From Bdellovibrionales bacterium CG10_big_fil_rev_8_21_14_0_10_45_34 (GTDB lineage Bacteria; Bdellovibrionota; Bdellovibrionia; Bdellovibrionales; 1-14-0-10-45-34), in contig PEZS01000005.1 in NCBI GenBank assembly GCA_002778785.1, positions 508 through 64,507 of the forward strand: DNA of 64,000 bases, in the 5' to 3' direction. Positions 46,112 through 54,562 of the stretch are shown one piece after another; the stretch's first letter is position 1, and the number at the start of each line of letters is the position of its first letter. The notes under the pieces were generated by a model, which did no database searches, was not told the origin of the DNA, and saw only the letters and a list, made by a program, of their open reading frames with translations. The position numbers were made by a program, and so were the translations under genes.

Positions 46112-46747
46112 CTAATTCACCCGAACCGTATCTACGATTTTTTCAACAAACTCCCGGTGTAAACGATCTTGATCTTCTGATCGAATCACTTCTCTCAAAC
46201 GCTTTTCACTTGTGAATATCGCTGATTCAATTGCACCGTCTTTGAGTTTTAGTAGCGCTTGACTCACCAGCTGCTGACCTTGCTTTTCTACATCTACCAA
46301 GAGTTTGTCTGTAGACGCTTTCGCTTCAGATACCATTTTTTCAAACATCTTAGTCGAATCCACTTGAGCTTCACTGATCGCCTTTTGCGAAGTGGTCTCG
46401 ACATTCTTAAGGCGCGACTCAGCTATACTGAGACGATTTTTGGCATCCGCTAATTTGGTCTTGGCGGCGTCGCGCTGAGAAATGAATTTGGCATATCTAT
46501 CTGAGAGATGTTTTTTGATTTTTTTGTTGGCGAAAAAATAAATTAATCCAAAAAGCAATAATAGATTGATCAACTGAAACAGCAGCATGATTCCGGGGCC
46601 AGTAGCTTCACCAGAAGCAGCAAGGGCGATAGTGCCAATTAATGTCATTGCCAAGTATAGAAATGCGGCACTCAGGGGAAATCTTAGTCCTTTAGCTCTA
46701 GAGCCGTTCACATCGTGTGAATTCGCTGAATTCCTAAAGTATTTCAT
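46112..46747 (-). CDS. atpF: F0 ATP synthase b subunit with extended N-terminus
   Basis: 211 residues. The membrane helix (IMLLFQLINLLLLFGLIYFFANKKI) is followed by a long charged coiled coil, as in b subunits. Before it are about 45 extra residues including a second hydrophobic segment (FPLSAAFLYLAMTLIGTIALAASGE) that looks like a cleavable signal or an extra helix. Usual b subunits have 156-170 residues. Together with the next gene it forms a b/b' stalk. Confidence 0.88.
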   Translation of the reverse strand: MKYFRNSANSHDVNGSRAKGLRFPLSAAFLYLAMTLIGTIALAASGEATGPGIMLLFQLINLLLLFGLIYFFANKKIKKHLSDRYAKFISQRDAAKTKLADAKNRLSIAESRLKNVETTSQKAISEAQVDSTKMFEKMVSEAKASTDKLLVDVEKQGQQLVSQALLKLKDGAIESAIFTSEKRLREVIRSEDQDRLHREFVEKIVDTVRVN

Positions 46748-47191
46748 TCAATGTCCTCGGGAGTTCATCAAGTGATTGCAAATTTGTTCTGTAAGCTGGG
46801 GGATTGCTTGATCTAATTCTTTTTGAACCTTCTGTACAGAGACTGTGAGGTCGGTCTTAAATAACTCAGCCTTTGCATTCGCCTCGGCGCGAGCCTTGGT
46901 AAGAATCTCCGTTTGCTTTACAAGCCCTTCTTTTCTCTTCTCTTCAAATATCTCATTGATTTTTTGGCGCACTTTTAAACTTGTTTGAGCAAATGCTAAT
47001 TCAACCTCTACGGCCTTTGCCTCAACCGAATTGGCCGTGTCTTCTCCGCCAACGGTCTGAGATTCCCAAGACAGCAAAGCCTTCATGTAAGGTTTAAATA
47101 TGAGATAGTATAATGAGAGAAAACCAACCAAAAAACTGGCGAGTTGAATCCATAGGGTCGAGTCGATACCTAAAGTCTTAAGAATGGACAT
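46748..47191 (-). CDS. F0 ATP synthase b' subunit
   Basis: 147 residues with one N-terminal membrane helix (IQLASFLVGFLSLYYLIFKPYM) and a long coiled coil. As a second, shorter b-like gene next to atpF it fits b' (AtpF' or AtpG by older naming). First atp gene of the cluster; subunits a (atpB) and c (atpE) are absent here and must be elsewhere. Bactofilin lies 85 bp upstream on the same strand. Confidence 0.85.
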   Translation of the reverse strand: MSILKTLGIDSTLWIQLASFLVGFLSLYYLIFKPYMKALLSWESQTVGGEDTANSVEAKAVEVELAFAQTSLKVRQKINEIFEEKRKEGLVKQTEILTKARAEANAKAELFKTDLTVSVQKVQKELDQAIPQLTEQICNHLMNSRGH

Positions 47192-47276
47192 GGGTGCTTC
47201 CTTAGGATGTCTCAGGTAGCATTTGGCCTTGCGTCGGTCAACTTTTTATCTCTGGACGGCTGCTTTGAGAATGGCT

Positions 47277-47645
47277 TTACGCGTCCGCTTTCGGCATGTA
47301 AGAGGCACCTTCGAAGACGACACCCTCATCAATTCTTAAACTCGGAGTCGTCACGCTACCCCTGAAAATGGCTGGAGGGTGCATAATGACTTTGCGCTTA
47401 GCAAAGACGTGGCCCTTAACCTCGCCCGAAATCACGACTGAATCCGCCTCAATCTGAGCTTCAACAATAGCGCCAGGGTCTATGATCAAAGTATCGCGAG
47501 TGAAGATTTCGCCCTTGAAGTGGCCACCAATTCGAACTGTACCTTCAAAAGTGAGGTTACCCTCAAAAAACGCTCCTTGATCCAGAAGTGCAGTGACCTG
47601 TCTGGTAGATACTTTCTCTTCATCTGTCAGGGCAAGTGAGCTCAC
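47277..47645 (-). CDS. bactofilin
   Basis: 122 residues, right-handed beta-helix cytoskeletal protein (DUF583). The repeating turns GAFFEGNLTFEGTVRIGGHF, GEIFTRDTLIIDPGAIVEAQ, DSVVISGEVKGHVFAKRKV and so on show the regular V-x-I-x-G pattern. Short tails, no membrane segment. Located 5 bp downstream of parB and upstream of the atp genes; in Myxococcus a bactofilin scaffolds the ParAB-PadC system, so a link to chromosome segregation is plausible here. Confidence 0.9.
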   Translation of the reverse strand: MSSLALTDEEKVSTRQVTALLDQGAFFEGNLTFEGTVRIGGHFKGEIFTRDTLIIDPGAIVEAQIEADSVVISGEVKGHVFAKRKVIMHPPAIFRGSVTTPSLRIDEGVVFEGASYMPKADA

Positions 47646-47650
47646 AGCTA

Positions 47651-48640
47651 TTAACCTCGCAGCGCCTTTAAGGATCCGGTTATTCCTTCGAACTGGTCAT
47701 CACTATGAAAGCGAATTTTAATCCAGCCTGAGCCCTCATTGTAATCGAATTTCACTTGAGTGCGCAGCTTATTTTCGAGTTCTTTTTCAAGGGAAGCAAG
47801 TGCTCGACCAACGGGGGAGTCGAGTGAAGCGCCCGAGGGCACCTTTTCTTTAAGTGGTTTTTGTTTTTTTAATAAGTCTTCAAGCGCTCGCACAGAGAGT
47901 TTTTGATCTACACATATTTGTGAAATTCTTTTTAGCTCTTCTGTATCTTCGATAGAAAGAAGCACTTTAGCATGTCCAAACGAAATTCTTTTCTCTGACA
48001 AAGCCTTCTGTACTTCATCAGGTAGGCTCAAAAGTCTCATCGTATTTGTCACCGAGCTTCTGTCTTTTCCCACTTTTTCAGAGATTTCCTGATGACTTAG
48101 CTTGAATTCCATAGCTAGCCGCTGGAAGGCTTTCGCAAGTTCGAGCGGACTCAAATCTTCTCGCTGAATATTTTCGATGAGGGCTCTCTCAAAAATACTT
48201 TGCTCGCCAACTTGTTGCACGATAACTGGGATTTCTTTTAATTGCGCCTTCTGAGCAGCTCTCCAGCGCCTCTCACCAGCAATAATCTCGAACGTGCCTG
48301 GCACTTTCGCATCTTGCCTTACAAGTATTGGTTGCAAAATTCCGTGTTGCCGAATGGACTGCGCCAACTCTTCGATGTGAATTGGCTCAAAAAATTTTCT
48401 TGGCTGAAGAGGATTGGGGCGAACCTTTTCAATTCCAACCTGATAAATCATTTGTCCAATAGTTTTAGCAGTAGAAGATGTTTGCGCCGCAGACGTTCCT
48501 TGAGCCGACTTTCCGGCATTTGCGCCCGAATTATTGGCAGAAGGTGCTTCTTCGGGGCCTTGCTCAGCATTAGAAATGAGCAAGCTTCCAAGGCCTCGGC
48601 CCAAACCCCGCTTTGCTGAAACTTTATCAACGCTCGACAT
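47651..48640 (-). CDS. parB: chromosome-partitioning protein ParB
   Basis: 329 residues. The N-terminus (GLGRGLGSLL) contains the short motif that stimulates ParA ATPase, then about 60 disordered residues rich in Ser/Ala/Asn. The CTPase/nuclease-like fold carries GERRWRAA and ENIQREDLSPLE, followed by the HTH (HQEISEKVGKDRSSVTN) and a C-terminal dimer domain. It overlaps parA by 14 bp. Two parS-like sites lie at 49641 and 50527. Confidence 0.96.
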   Translation of the reverse strand: MSSVDKVSAKRGLGRGLGSLLISNAEQGPEEAPSANNSGANAGKSAQGTSAAQTSSTAKTIGQMIYQVGIEKVRPNPLQPRKFFEPIHIEELAQSIRQHGILQPILVRQDAKVPGTFEIIAGERRWRAAQKAQLKEIPVIVQQVGEQSIFERALIENIQREDLSPLELAKAFQRLAMEFKLSHQEISEKVGKDRSSVTNTMRLLSLPDEVQKALSEKRISFGHAKVLLSIEDTEELKRISQICVDQKLSVRALEDLLKKQKPLKEKVPSGASLDSPVGRALASLEKELENKLRTQVKFDYNEGSGWIKIRFHSDDQFEGITGSLKALRG

Positions 48641-49598
48641 TATCCCTCCGCTCGCTACTTATTGGTGATTGAGTACCCTGTGAAACCTGAGTATCCACAC
48701 TTTGCCCATGGCTATCCACTGCTCTGCCGGACGCTGCAACTATCCGATTTTCCTTGGTTTTTTCTATCTGAATATTCACATTGTGACCACTTTGGATATT
48801 CATACTGGCGCGGTTAGTCTTTCCTGTCTCCAAACTCACTCGATTATCAAGCTCTTCTGCGAGTTCTACATATCTAATTGCACCAATAGATTTAGGGTCG
48901 TACTCCAGAATAGATAGCCCGTGGCTCGGCGCCTCGCTCAGCCTAACGTTTCTAGGTATTACGGTCTTAAAGACTTTGTCACCGAAATGACTAGAGATTT
49001 CTGAAACAACTTGATGAGACAAATTGTTTCGAGAATCAAACATTGTAAGGATAATACCTTCTATTTTTAACTGAGGATTTAAGCCTTTCTTGATGAGGCC
49101 CGCCGTATTAAGCAGCTGAGAAAGCCCTTCGAGGGCGTAGTATTCACATTGAAGTGGAACCGCAAACGTATCCGCAGCGGAAAGTGCGTTAAGAGTTAAA
49201 AGCCCCAAAGAAGGGGGACAATCTATAATAATATAATCATATCTTGAGGTGAGCGGAGTCAGCGCATCTTTCAGCCGATATTCCCGGCGATTCATATCCA
49301 CCAGTTCTATCTCTGCGCCCACTAAATTCGGATTTGCAATGGCGATGTCTAAATTTCTGATGGGGGTCGAGATAAGCACTTCGCTCAACGTCCGCTCCCC
49401 AATCAGCACTTGGTAAATCGTAGAATCTTCGAACTCATGTCTTTTTATTCCGACACCGCTAGAAGCATTCCCTTGGGGATCCATATCGATCAACAATACG
49501 CTCCTACCAAGCTGACACAGTGCGGCAGAGAGATTGACGGATGTTGTTGTTTTACCGACTCCGCCCTTCTGGTTTGCTATACAGATTGTTCTCGCCAT
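48627..49598 (-). CDS. parA: chromosome-partitioning ATPase ParA with C-terminal tail
   Basis: 323 residues. Deviant Walker A KGGVGKTTTS, Walker A' DMDPQGNAS and IDCPPSLG mark a Soj/ParA ATPase without an N-terminal HTH. Typical Soj proteins end near residue 255; here a polar tail of about 65 residues follows (MNIQSGHNVNIQIEKT, AVDSHGQSVDTQ). The DNA for this tail carries several TGRNTANYCA palindromes, so the tail may exist to accommodate them. The ATG is preceded by the parS-like intergenic region. Confidence 0.95.
   Translation of the reverse strand: MARTICIANQKGGVGKTTTSVNLSAALCQLGRSVLLIDMDPQGNASSGVGIKRHEFEDSTIYQVLIGERTLSEVLISTPIRNLDIAIANPNLVGAEIELVDMNRREYRLKDALTPLTSRYDYIIIDCPPSLGLLTLNALSAADTFAVPLQCEYYALEGLSQLLNTAGLIKKGLNPQLKIEGIILTMFDSRNNLSHQVVSEISSHFGDKVFKTVIPRNVRLSEAPSHGLSILEYDPKSIGAIRYVELAEELDNRVSLETGKTNRASMNIQSGHNVNIQIEKTKENRIVAASGRAVDSHGQSVDTQVSQGTQSPISSERRDNVER
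48688..48802. repeat. TGRNTANYCA palindromes in the 3' part of parA
   Basis: Exact sites start at 48688 (TGAGTATCCA), 48709 (TGGCTATCCA), 48769 (TGAATATTCA) and 48793 (TGGATATTCA). A 9/10 match starts at 48670 (TGAGTACCCT). 48688 and 48709 are 21 bp apart, as in the 17.1-kb cluster. All lie in the DNA for the ParA tail, which encodes the repeated V-D-S/T-H/Q pattern. Confidence 0.7.
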
Positions 49599-49640
49599 TT
49601 AGCCCCCGATTTTTTGGCAGTTTTTGGGTTCTAAGCCAGT

Positions 49641-49654
49641 GTTCCATGTAGAAC
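49641..49654. promoter_or_regulatory. parS-like site between parA and the divergent lipoprotein gene
   Basis: GTTCCATGTAGAAC, with a T in front, resembles the universal parS (TGTTTCACGTGAAACA): both half-sites keep the GTT/AAC ends and the central C-A-x-G-T. Position 43 bp upstream of parA, near the origin, supports it. Centre bases deviate (ATGTA for ACGTG). Confidence 0.55.
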
Positions 49655-49781
49655 GATCAGAAACAAGCAGGAGTGTGAAGTTTTTCCAATTTTTGTCCGA
49701 TAAAGTCATAGATCACCTAGACTTTTGACGGTGTTTTCTTGGGATCTACTGGGGGAGTTGTTGAGAATCCAATGTTTTAGG

Positions 49782-50324
49782 ATGAACGGACTTTCGACTC
49801 TTCGATACCCTTCACATATCGGTGTAAGCTTTCGATTCGCCCTTTTTTGTGCTTTGGCTTGTGTCATTCTTTCCTCGTGTGACAAGCCAAATCCAACTCC
49901 AGAACTGAGTGATCCCATCTACAGAGAACTTCAAACCGCACATGGATTAGTCGTGAAAGACGTAGCGGAAGCAGAAAAAGAACTTCTAGAGGCAAAAGAG
50001 GCTCTCAACACTATAATTCCTCAAACGCGAGACAGAAAACAAAAGACATCCGCCTATTTCAATACGAAAAAGAAGCTTAGACTGCTTAAAGAAAGAGAAG
50101 TTTACTTTTCCGAAAGGCTCAAAACTCGCCGAATTGATGATAGAAGATCCTACTTGGAAGCGTACCGTGCCAAGGAGCCTTGGCCAAACCCTCAAGAGGC
50201 GAAGGATTACAACACTCACATGCGCCTTCGAACTGAACTAATAGACTGGTCTCGGCGCGCGCCGGCTTCAGAGCCAAAAAAATCCGAGAAGGCCAATGAA
50301 ACGCCTAAAAAGGCTGAACACTAA
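49782..50324 (+). CDS. lipoprotein with coiled-coil domain
   Basis: From ATG at 49782 a basic N-terminus and hydrophobic core end in LSSC, a lipobox. The mature part, about 145 residues, is highly charged and helical (VKDVAEAEKELLEAKEALN), followed by a Pro/Lys/Glu-rich end. A TTG at 49761 with GGGGGAG upstream is an alternative start. Unknown family. It is the only plus-strand gene between parA and rsmG, splitting the usual rsmG-parA order. Confidence 0.6.
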   Translation: MNGLSTLRYPSHIGVSFRFALFCALACVILSSCDKPNPTPELSDPIYRELQTAHGLVVKDVAEAEKELLEAKEALNTIIPQTRDRKQKTSAYFNTKKKLRLLKEREVYFSERLKTRRIDDRRSYLEAYRAKEPWPNPQEAKDYNTHMRLRTELIDWSRRAPASEPKKSEKANETPKKAEH

Positions 50325-50442
50325 GGGGGGTTTGCCCTTCTGTCGATTAAACCAAAGAAGCAAAGCTTAGGTTTAAACCCGGCCCAACCACAGCTGCTTT
50401 TTTCCGACTGGAGTTCACGCTCATGAGCTGCAAAATTCTCTC

Positions 50443-51093
50443 TCAGCGCCCTTCGGCAGCTTTTTTCCAGAATAGTAGGCGAAGACCGACCTTAGCGGGA
50501 GTTGAGTATTCAACTTGACTATCCAAGTTCCACGTAGAACCATGTAATGTAGTCAACTCTTCTGAATACTCAGGTCCCTTCCACATGACTATCCAACTTC
50601 CGGCATTAGTCAGTGGGTCTAACCATTCAAGTTGCTGCTGAATGCTTGAAAACCCCCTTGAAACAGCAAAGTCTATAGGACCAGAAACATTTCTCAAGTC
50701 TTCTGCGACGACAAAAACCCGTTTCAAATCCATCAGATAGGCAATTCTGCGGAGAATTTCAGCTTTTTTTTTGTCTCTTTCGACTAAATGGATATCCAGA
50801 TCTAGTTGAGTAGCCAAAATTAAGCCCGGAAAACCATTGCCACTGCCCAAATCCCATAGTTTTTGGATATCCAACCTAGTTTTGGATATCCAATTTTTGA
50901 GTATCCAAGCGCCCTTTAGGCTATCCAAAAAGTGCACCTGATCAATCTGACTGACAGTGCCAGAGCCAATAAGATTGGTAGTCCGCTGATATCTTAAGAT
51001 TTCCTGCTTCATGACTTCTAACTTAGAGGCCTGCTTATCAGTTAGTGAAGCTCCCTCCGCCAAAATCAAGTCCTTCAAAGACATTGGTAACAC
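50443..51093 (-). CDS. rsmG: 16S rRNA (guanine527-N7) methyltransferase RsmG
   Basis: 216 residues. The SAM-binding motif LGSGNGFPGL and the following VERDKKKAEILRRIA are as expected for RsmG/GidB, as is SRGFSS. It lies 1 bp after mnmG. Unusually, the gene is crowded with ten TGRNTANYCA-type palindromes and one parS-like site, which constrain its codons (for example the repeated GGATATCC within codons for D-I-Q and W-I-S-K). Confidence 0.94.
   Translation of the reverse strand: MLPMSLKDLILAEGASLTDKQASKLEVMKQEILRYQRTTNLIGSGTVSQIDQVHFLDSLKGAWILKNWISKTRLDIQKLWDLGSGNGFPGLILATQLDLDIHLVERDKKKAEILRRIAYLMDLKRVFVVAEDLRNVSGPIDFAVSRGFSSIQQQLEWLDPLTNAGSWIVMWKGPEYSEELTTLHGSTWNLDSQVEYSTPAKVGLRLLFWKKAAEGR
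50503..50927. repeat. TGRNTANYCA palindrome cluster inside rsmG
   Basis: Exact sites start at 50503 (TGAGTATTCA), 50516 and 50586 (TGACTATCCA), 50563 (TGAATACTCA), 50789, 50864 and 50883 (TGGATATCCA), 50807 (TGAGTAGCCA) and 50898 (TGAGTATCCA); 50918 (AGGCTATCCA) matches at 9 of 10. The TGACTATCCA at 50516-50525 lies 1 bp from the parS-like site at 50527. Random expectation for this motif is about four in the whole window (equal base use), so nine in 425 bp is far from chance. Confidence 0.78.
50527..50540. promoter_or_regulatory. parS-like site inside rsmG
   Basis: GTTCCACGTAGAAC keeps the central CACGT of parS and both outer half-sites. It is closer to consensus than the site at 49641. ParB binding sites inside coding regions near the origin are common. 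Flanked by the palindromes at 50516 and 50563. Confidence 0.6.
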
Positions 51094-51094
51094 C

Positions 51095-53026
51095 TCAGCC
51101 TAGAACTTCGCTTGAGGGCGGTGGCGATCTCTTGGCAGTGGGATTTTGTTTGTGTGCCTTTAGATATATGAAGAGTATTTGAATTGCAGACGGGTTTACT
51201 CCACTTATTCTTACTGCGTCCGCAAGAGTGCGCGGTTTTGATGCGCTCAGTTTTTCTTTTTCCTCAACTTTGAGCCCTTGAATTTTTGAGTAGTCAAAGT
51301 CTTCAGGGATGACTATCTCCATTCGACGATTCACCATTTCGAGGATTTCCATCTGCTTCTTGATATAGCCTTCATATCGGATTTCAATTTCAGCGCTCTC
51401 ACGGGCCTCCACACCAAACTCACTTAGGCCAGGATCAAAGTGGTACAAATCATCGAATTTTATCTCAGGGCGCTTGAGAAAGCTTGCTAGACTAGTTGGC
51501 TTCAAAAGGGGAGAGGAGCCAAGTTGCGTGATTTTCTCTTGTGTTAAACCGTTTGGAACAATCACCTTCTTTTGAAGTCTTAACTTGAGTGCTTCTCTAG
51601 TGCTCTTAAGTGCCTCTAATCTCTCAGTTGTTTTTAAACTCAATACCCCAAGTCCAATGCTTTGCCCGCGCAGCCGATCCCACGTGTTGTCTTCGCGAAG
51701 GTGTAGCCGGTGTTCAGCGCGAGAAGTGAACATACGGTAAGGCTCAGACGTCCCTTTGTTTACTAAATCATCAATCAACACACCTATATAGGCTTCATGA
51801 CGCCCGAGAGTGAATTCGCCTTTTCCTTGGGCCATCAGCGAAGCATTTACGCCGCCAATAAATCCCTGAACAGCCGCCTCTTCGTAACCGCTTGTTCCAT
51901 TTATTTGGCCTGCTAAAAACAAACCCGAGATGCCCTTTGTTTCCAAAGTCTTTTTTAGCTGCGTGGGCTCAAGAAAATCATATTCGACGGCATAGCCGAA
52001 TTTGAGAAACTTCACATTCCGAAGCGCTGGTATCGACCTAACAAATTGATCCTGTGTCTCGGCCGGCAAACTCGTAGAAATTCCCTGGAGATAAATGGAA
52101 TTTGTATTTATTCCCTCTGGCTCCAAAAAGGTTTGGTGCCGTGATTTAGTTGCAAATCTAACAACCTTATCTTCAATACTTGGGCAATATCGCGGACCTT
52201 TGCCTTCGATTTCACCGCTATAAATCGGCGACAAATGCAGATTCTTTCTAATAAAGTCGTGCGTTTCCTCATTTGTGTGAGTTAAAAAACACTCCACCTG
52301 CGGAAGCGCCAACTGAGCATGGCTGCGAAACGAAAAAGGATAAAAAATTTCATCTCCGCCTTGTGGCTCCGTGAGGCTAAAATCAATCGAATTCGCATCA
52401 AGCCTCGGTGGAGTTCCGGTTTTCAATCGGTGAACTTGAAAACCTTCGGCTCGCAGCTGATCTGACAAACCTGAAGTGGCTTTGTCTCCCACTCTTCCGC
52501 CTGAAGTTTTCTCACGTCCCACATGCATGACAGCATTCATAAAGGTGCCGGCTGTAATCACTACACATCTTGAGAGTACTTGGCTCCCATCGCCGACGAT
52601 GACCCCACGACAAGTGCCTTTCTCTAATAGAAGACCTTTTACTTCTGCTTCTATCAAATCAATCCGGTGTTCGTTGTTTAAAATATTCGACATGTAGCGG
52701 GAATAAAGATCTTTGTCGCATTGACTTCGGCTTCCACGAACAGCCGGGCCCTTCTTAGCGTTTAGGCGTCTGAACTGTATACAGCTTGAGTCAGCGGCCA
52801 TTCCCATTTCACCGCCCAGTGCATCTAGCTCTCTCACCATGTGTCCCTTAGCCAGACCGCCGATCGCAGGGTTACAGCTCATATACCCTATGCGCTTTAG
52901 ATTCGTAGTGATAACGAGCACTCTAGAACCCAAGCGGGCGGCACTGAGCGCAGCTTCTATGCCCGCGTGCCCCGCACCTACTACAACGACATCAAATTCT
53001 TTCGTTAAAGCCAATCTGCTCTCCAA
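51095..53026 (-). CDS. mnmG: tRNA uridine 5-carboxymethylaminomethyl modification enzyme MnmG (GidA)
   Basis: 643 residues. The FAD-binding GAGHAGIEAALSAARLG opens the protein, followed by the MnmG signature NPAIGGLAKGHMVRELDALGG (in two parts) and a C-terminal helical domain that contacts MnmE. It installs the wobble-uridine cmnm5 group with MnmE, encoded 60 bp upstream. The last residues (KRSPPPSSEVLG) are a short polar extra tail. Confidence 0.97.
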   Translation of the reverse strand: MESRLALTKEFDVVVVGAGHAGIEAALSAARLGSRVLVITTNLKRIGYMSCNPAIGGLAKGHMVRELDALGGEMGMAADSSCIQFRRLNAKKGPAVRGSRSQCDKDLYSRYMSNILNNEHRIDLIEAEVKGLLLEKGTCRGVIVGDGSQVLSRCVVITAGTFMNAVMHVGREKTSGGRVGDKATSGLSDQLRAEGFQVHRLKTGTPPRLDANSIDFSLTEPQGGDEIFYPFSFRSHAQLALPQVECFLTHTNEETHDFIRKNLHLSPIYSGEIEGKGPRYCPSIEDKVVRFATKSRHQTFLEPEGINTNSIYLQGISTSLPAETQDQFVRSIPALRNVKFLKFGYAVEYDFLEPTQLKKTLETKGISGLFLAGQINGTSGYEEAAVQGFIGGVNASLMAQGKGEFTLGRHEAYIGVLIDDLVNKGTSEPYRMFTSRAEHRLHLREDNTWDRLRGQSIGLGVLSLKTTERLEALKSTREALKLRLQKKVIVPNGLTQEKITQLGSSPLLKPTSLASFLKRPEIKFDDLYHFDPGLSEFGVEARESAEIEIRYEGYIKKQMEILEMVNRRMEIVIPEDFDYSKIQGLKVEEKEKLSASKPRTLADAVRISGVNPSAIQILFIYLKAHKQNPTAKRSPPPSSEVLG

Positions 53027-53086
53027 CCAATCATCTTTAAAACCGTCTACCTAACGTAACTATCCTGCTTAGCTGGCTTTAAGTTC

Positions 53087-54553
53087 TCATTTACCAATAC
53101 AAAACTCGCTAAACACATGATTCAAAATATCGTCGTTAAATGTTTTCCCTAAAATGCGCTGAATTTGATCAAGAGCAATTCTCAAATCAAGTGCAGCACA
53201 CTCCGGACCCAAGCCTTCATCAAGACTTGTCTTCGCTTCTAAAAGGGCACGTTTTGCTTGCATTAGTGCATCCGCATGCCTTGACTGAATCATGAAGTCG
53301 GTCTCATCTAAACTGACGTTTCCACTCTTAGCTATCAGTTCCGACAGAGATTTGACTCCCTCCCCACTTAACGAACTAACGAACAAAAGTTCTCTCTCGC
53401 CACTCATCGCTTTAAAGATACCTAAGATCTTTATCCTCTCTTGCTGAGACAATAAGTCAGACTTATGAACCACAACTATCTCATCGCTAGCTAACTGAGT
53501 AAACTGACTCGTCACCCAATCGCTCAACTGCAAACTTTCGTTCTCGTGCTGCATACAATCTAAGTTGATCTGCGATCTACTAGAGGAGCTACCATTCAAA
53601 AAAAGACTTGCGTCAAAAACCAGAACCTTCAAATCTACATCTTTCTTTAAATCTTGAGCTCTTTGAACGCCCTGAGCTTCAACAAGATCGCTCGTTTCAT
53701 GAAGGCCGGCGGTGTCAATGAGTCTAAGCTTAATCCCTCGAAAAAGCATTTCGGCTTCCACATAATCGCGTGTAGTGCCTGCGTCCTTAGAAACTATGGA
53801 CCTTTCTCTTCCGAGGATTTGATTGAATAGACTAGATTTGCCAGCATTTGGAGCGCCAAATAGGCCAACTCTCAAGCCCGTTTTGACAAGTTTACTTTGT
53901 CTGTAATTACTAAGAATTGTACCTATCTGTTTGCTTAGCTCTTCAATTTGACTCAAAAAATCTGATTCAACAGAGTGATCCAGTCGCTCCTCGGTAAAGT
54001 CTATGCCGACTTCGACGTGAGCCAAAATTCTTACCAACTCTGCCTCAATCTCTGTGATGTTCTTCGAAAGTATTCCTCTTAGGTTGTTCAAAGAAGCCCG
54101 CGCTTCTTTTGAGGACTCCGAATGAATAAGCTCCAACACCGCCTCTGCCTGAGTCAGATCTATTCGACCGTTTACAAAAGCACGAAAGGTAAACTCTCCT
54201 CTTAATGCTGAGCGAGCTCCCTGAGAGTTTAAAGCAGAACACAGATCTCTTACGACAACTGCGGATCCGTGCACTTGAAATTCGCAAGTTTGCTCGCCGG
54301 TATATGACTTCCCATTAGCAAAAAAAAGCAACAACCCTTCGTCTAAAATCTCTTCATTTTGTGGATCACAAATTGAAGTGAAATAGGCCCTGTGGGATTC
54401 TATATTTTCTGGTAAGTTCTTTGAAAGGGTGCGAGCGATTTGCCATGATTTGTCCCCTGACAGACGAACAACCGCCACGCCACTGGGTGTTGCCCCAGTG
54501 GTGAGTGCGTAGATCGTATCCGTCTGCCCTTCAATATATTGTGATTCGCCCAA
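53087..54553 (-). CDS. mnmE: tRNA modification GTPase MnmE (TrmE)
   Basis: 488 residues. N-terminal folate-binding domain (IYALTTGATPSGVAVVRLSG), then a G domain inserted in a helical domain: P-loop GAPNAGKSS near residue 230, GTTRDYVE (switch I), DTAGLHET, HKSD. It ends in FCIGK with the essential Cys. A polar insert of about 30 residues (LNGSSSSRSQINLDCM and on) sits in the G domain before HKSD. It works with MnmG. Confidence 0.96.
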   Translation of the reverse strand: MGESQYIEGQTDTIYALTTGATPSGVAVVRLSGDKSWQIARTLSKNLPENIESHRAYFTSICDPQNEEILDEGLLLFFANGKSYTGEQTCEFQVHGSAVVVRDLCSALNSQGARSALRGEFTFRAFVNGRIDLTQAEAVLELIHSESSKEARASLNNLRGILSKNITEIEAELVRILAHVEVGIDFTEERLDHSVESDFLSQIEELSKQIGTILSNYRQSKLVKTGLRVGLFGAPNAGKSSLFNQILGRERSIVSKDAGTTRDYVEAEMLFRGIKLRLIDTAGLHETSDLVEAQGVQRAQDLKKDVDLKVLVFDASLFLNGSSSSRSQINLDCMQHENESLQLSDWVTSQFTQLASDEIVVVHKSDLLSQQERIKILGIFKAMSGERELLFVSSLSGEGVKSLSELIAKSGNVSLDETDFMIQSRHADALMQAKRALLEAKTSLDEGLGPECAALDLRIALDQIQRILGKTFNDDILNHVFSEFCIGK

Positions 54554-54562
54554 AATTCACCG

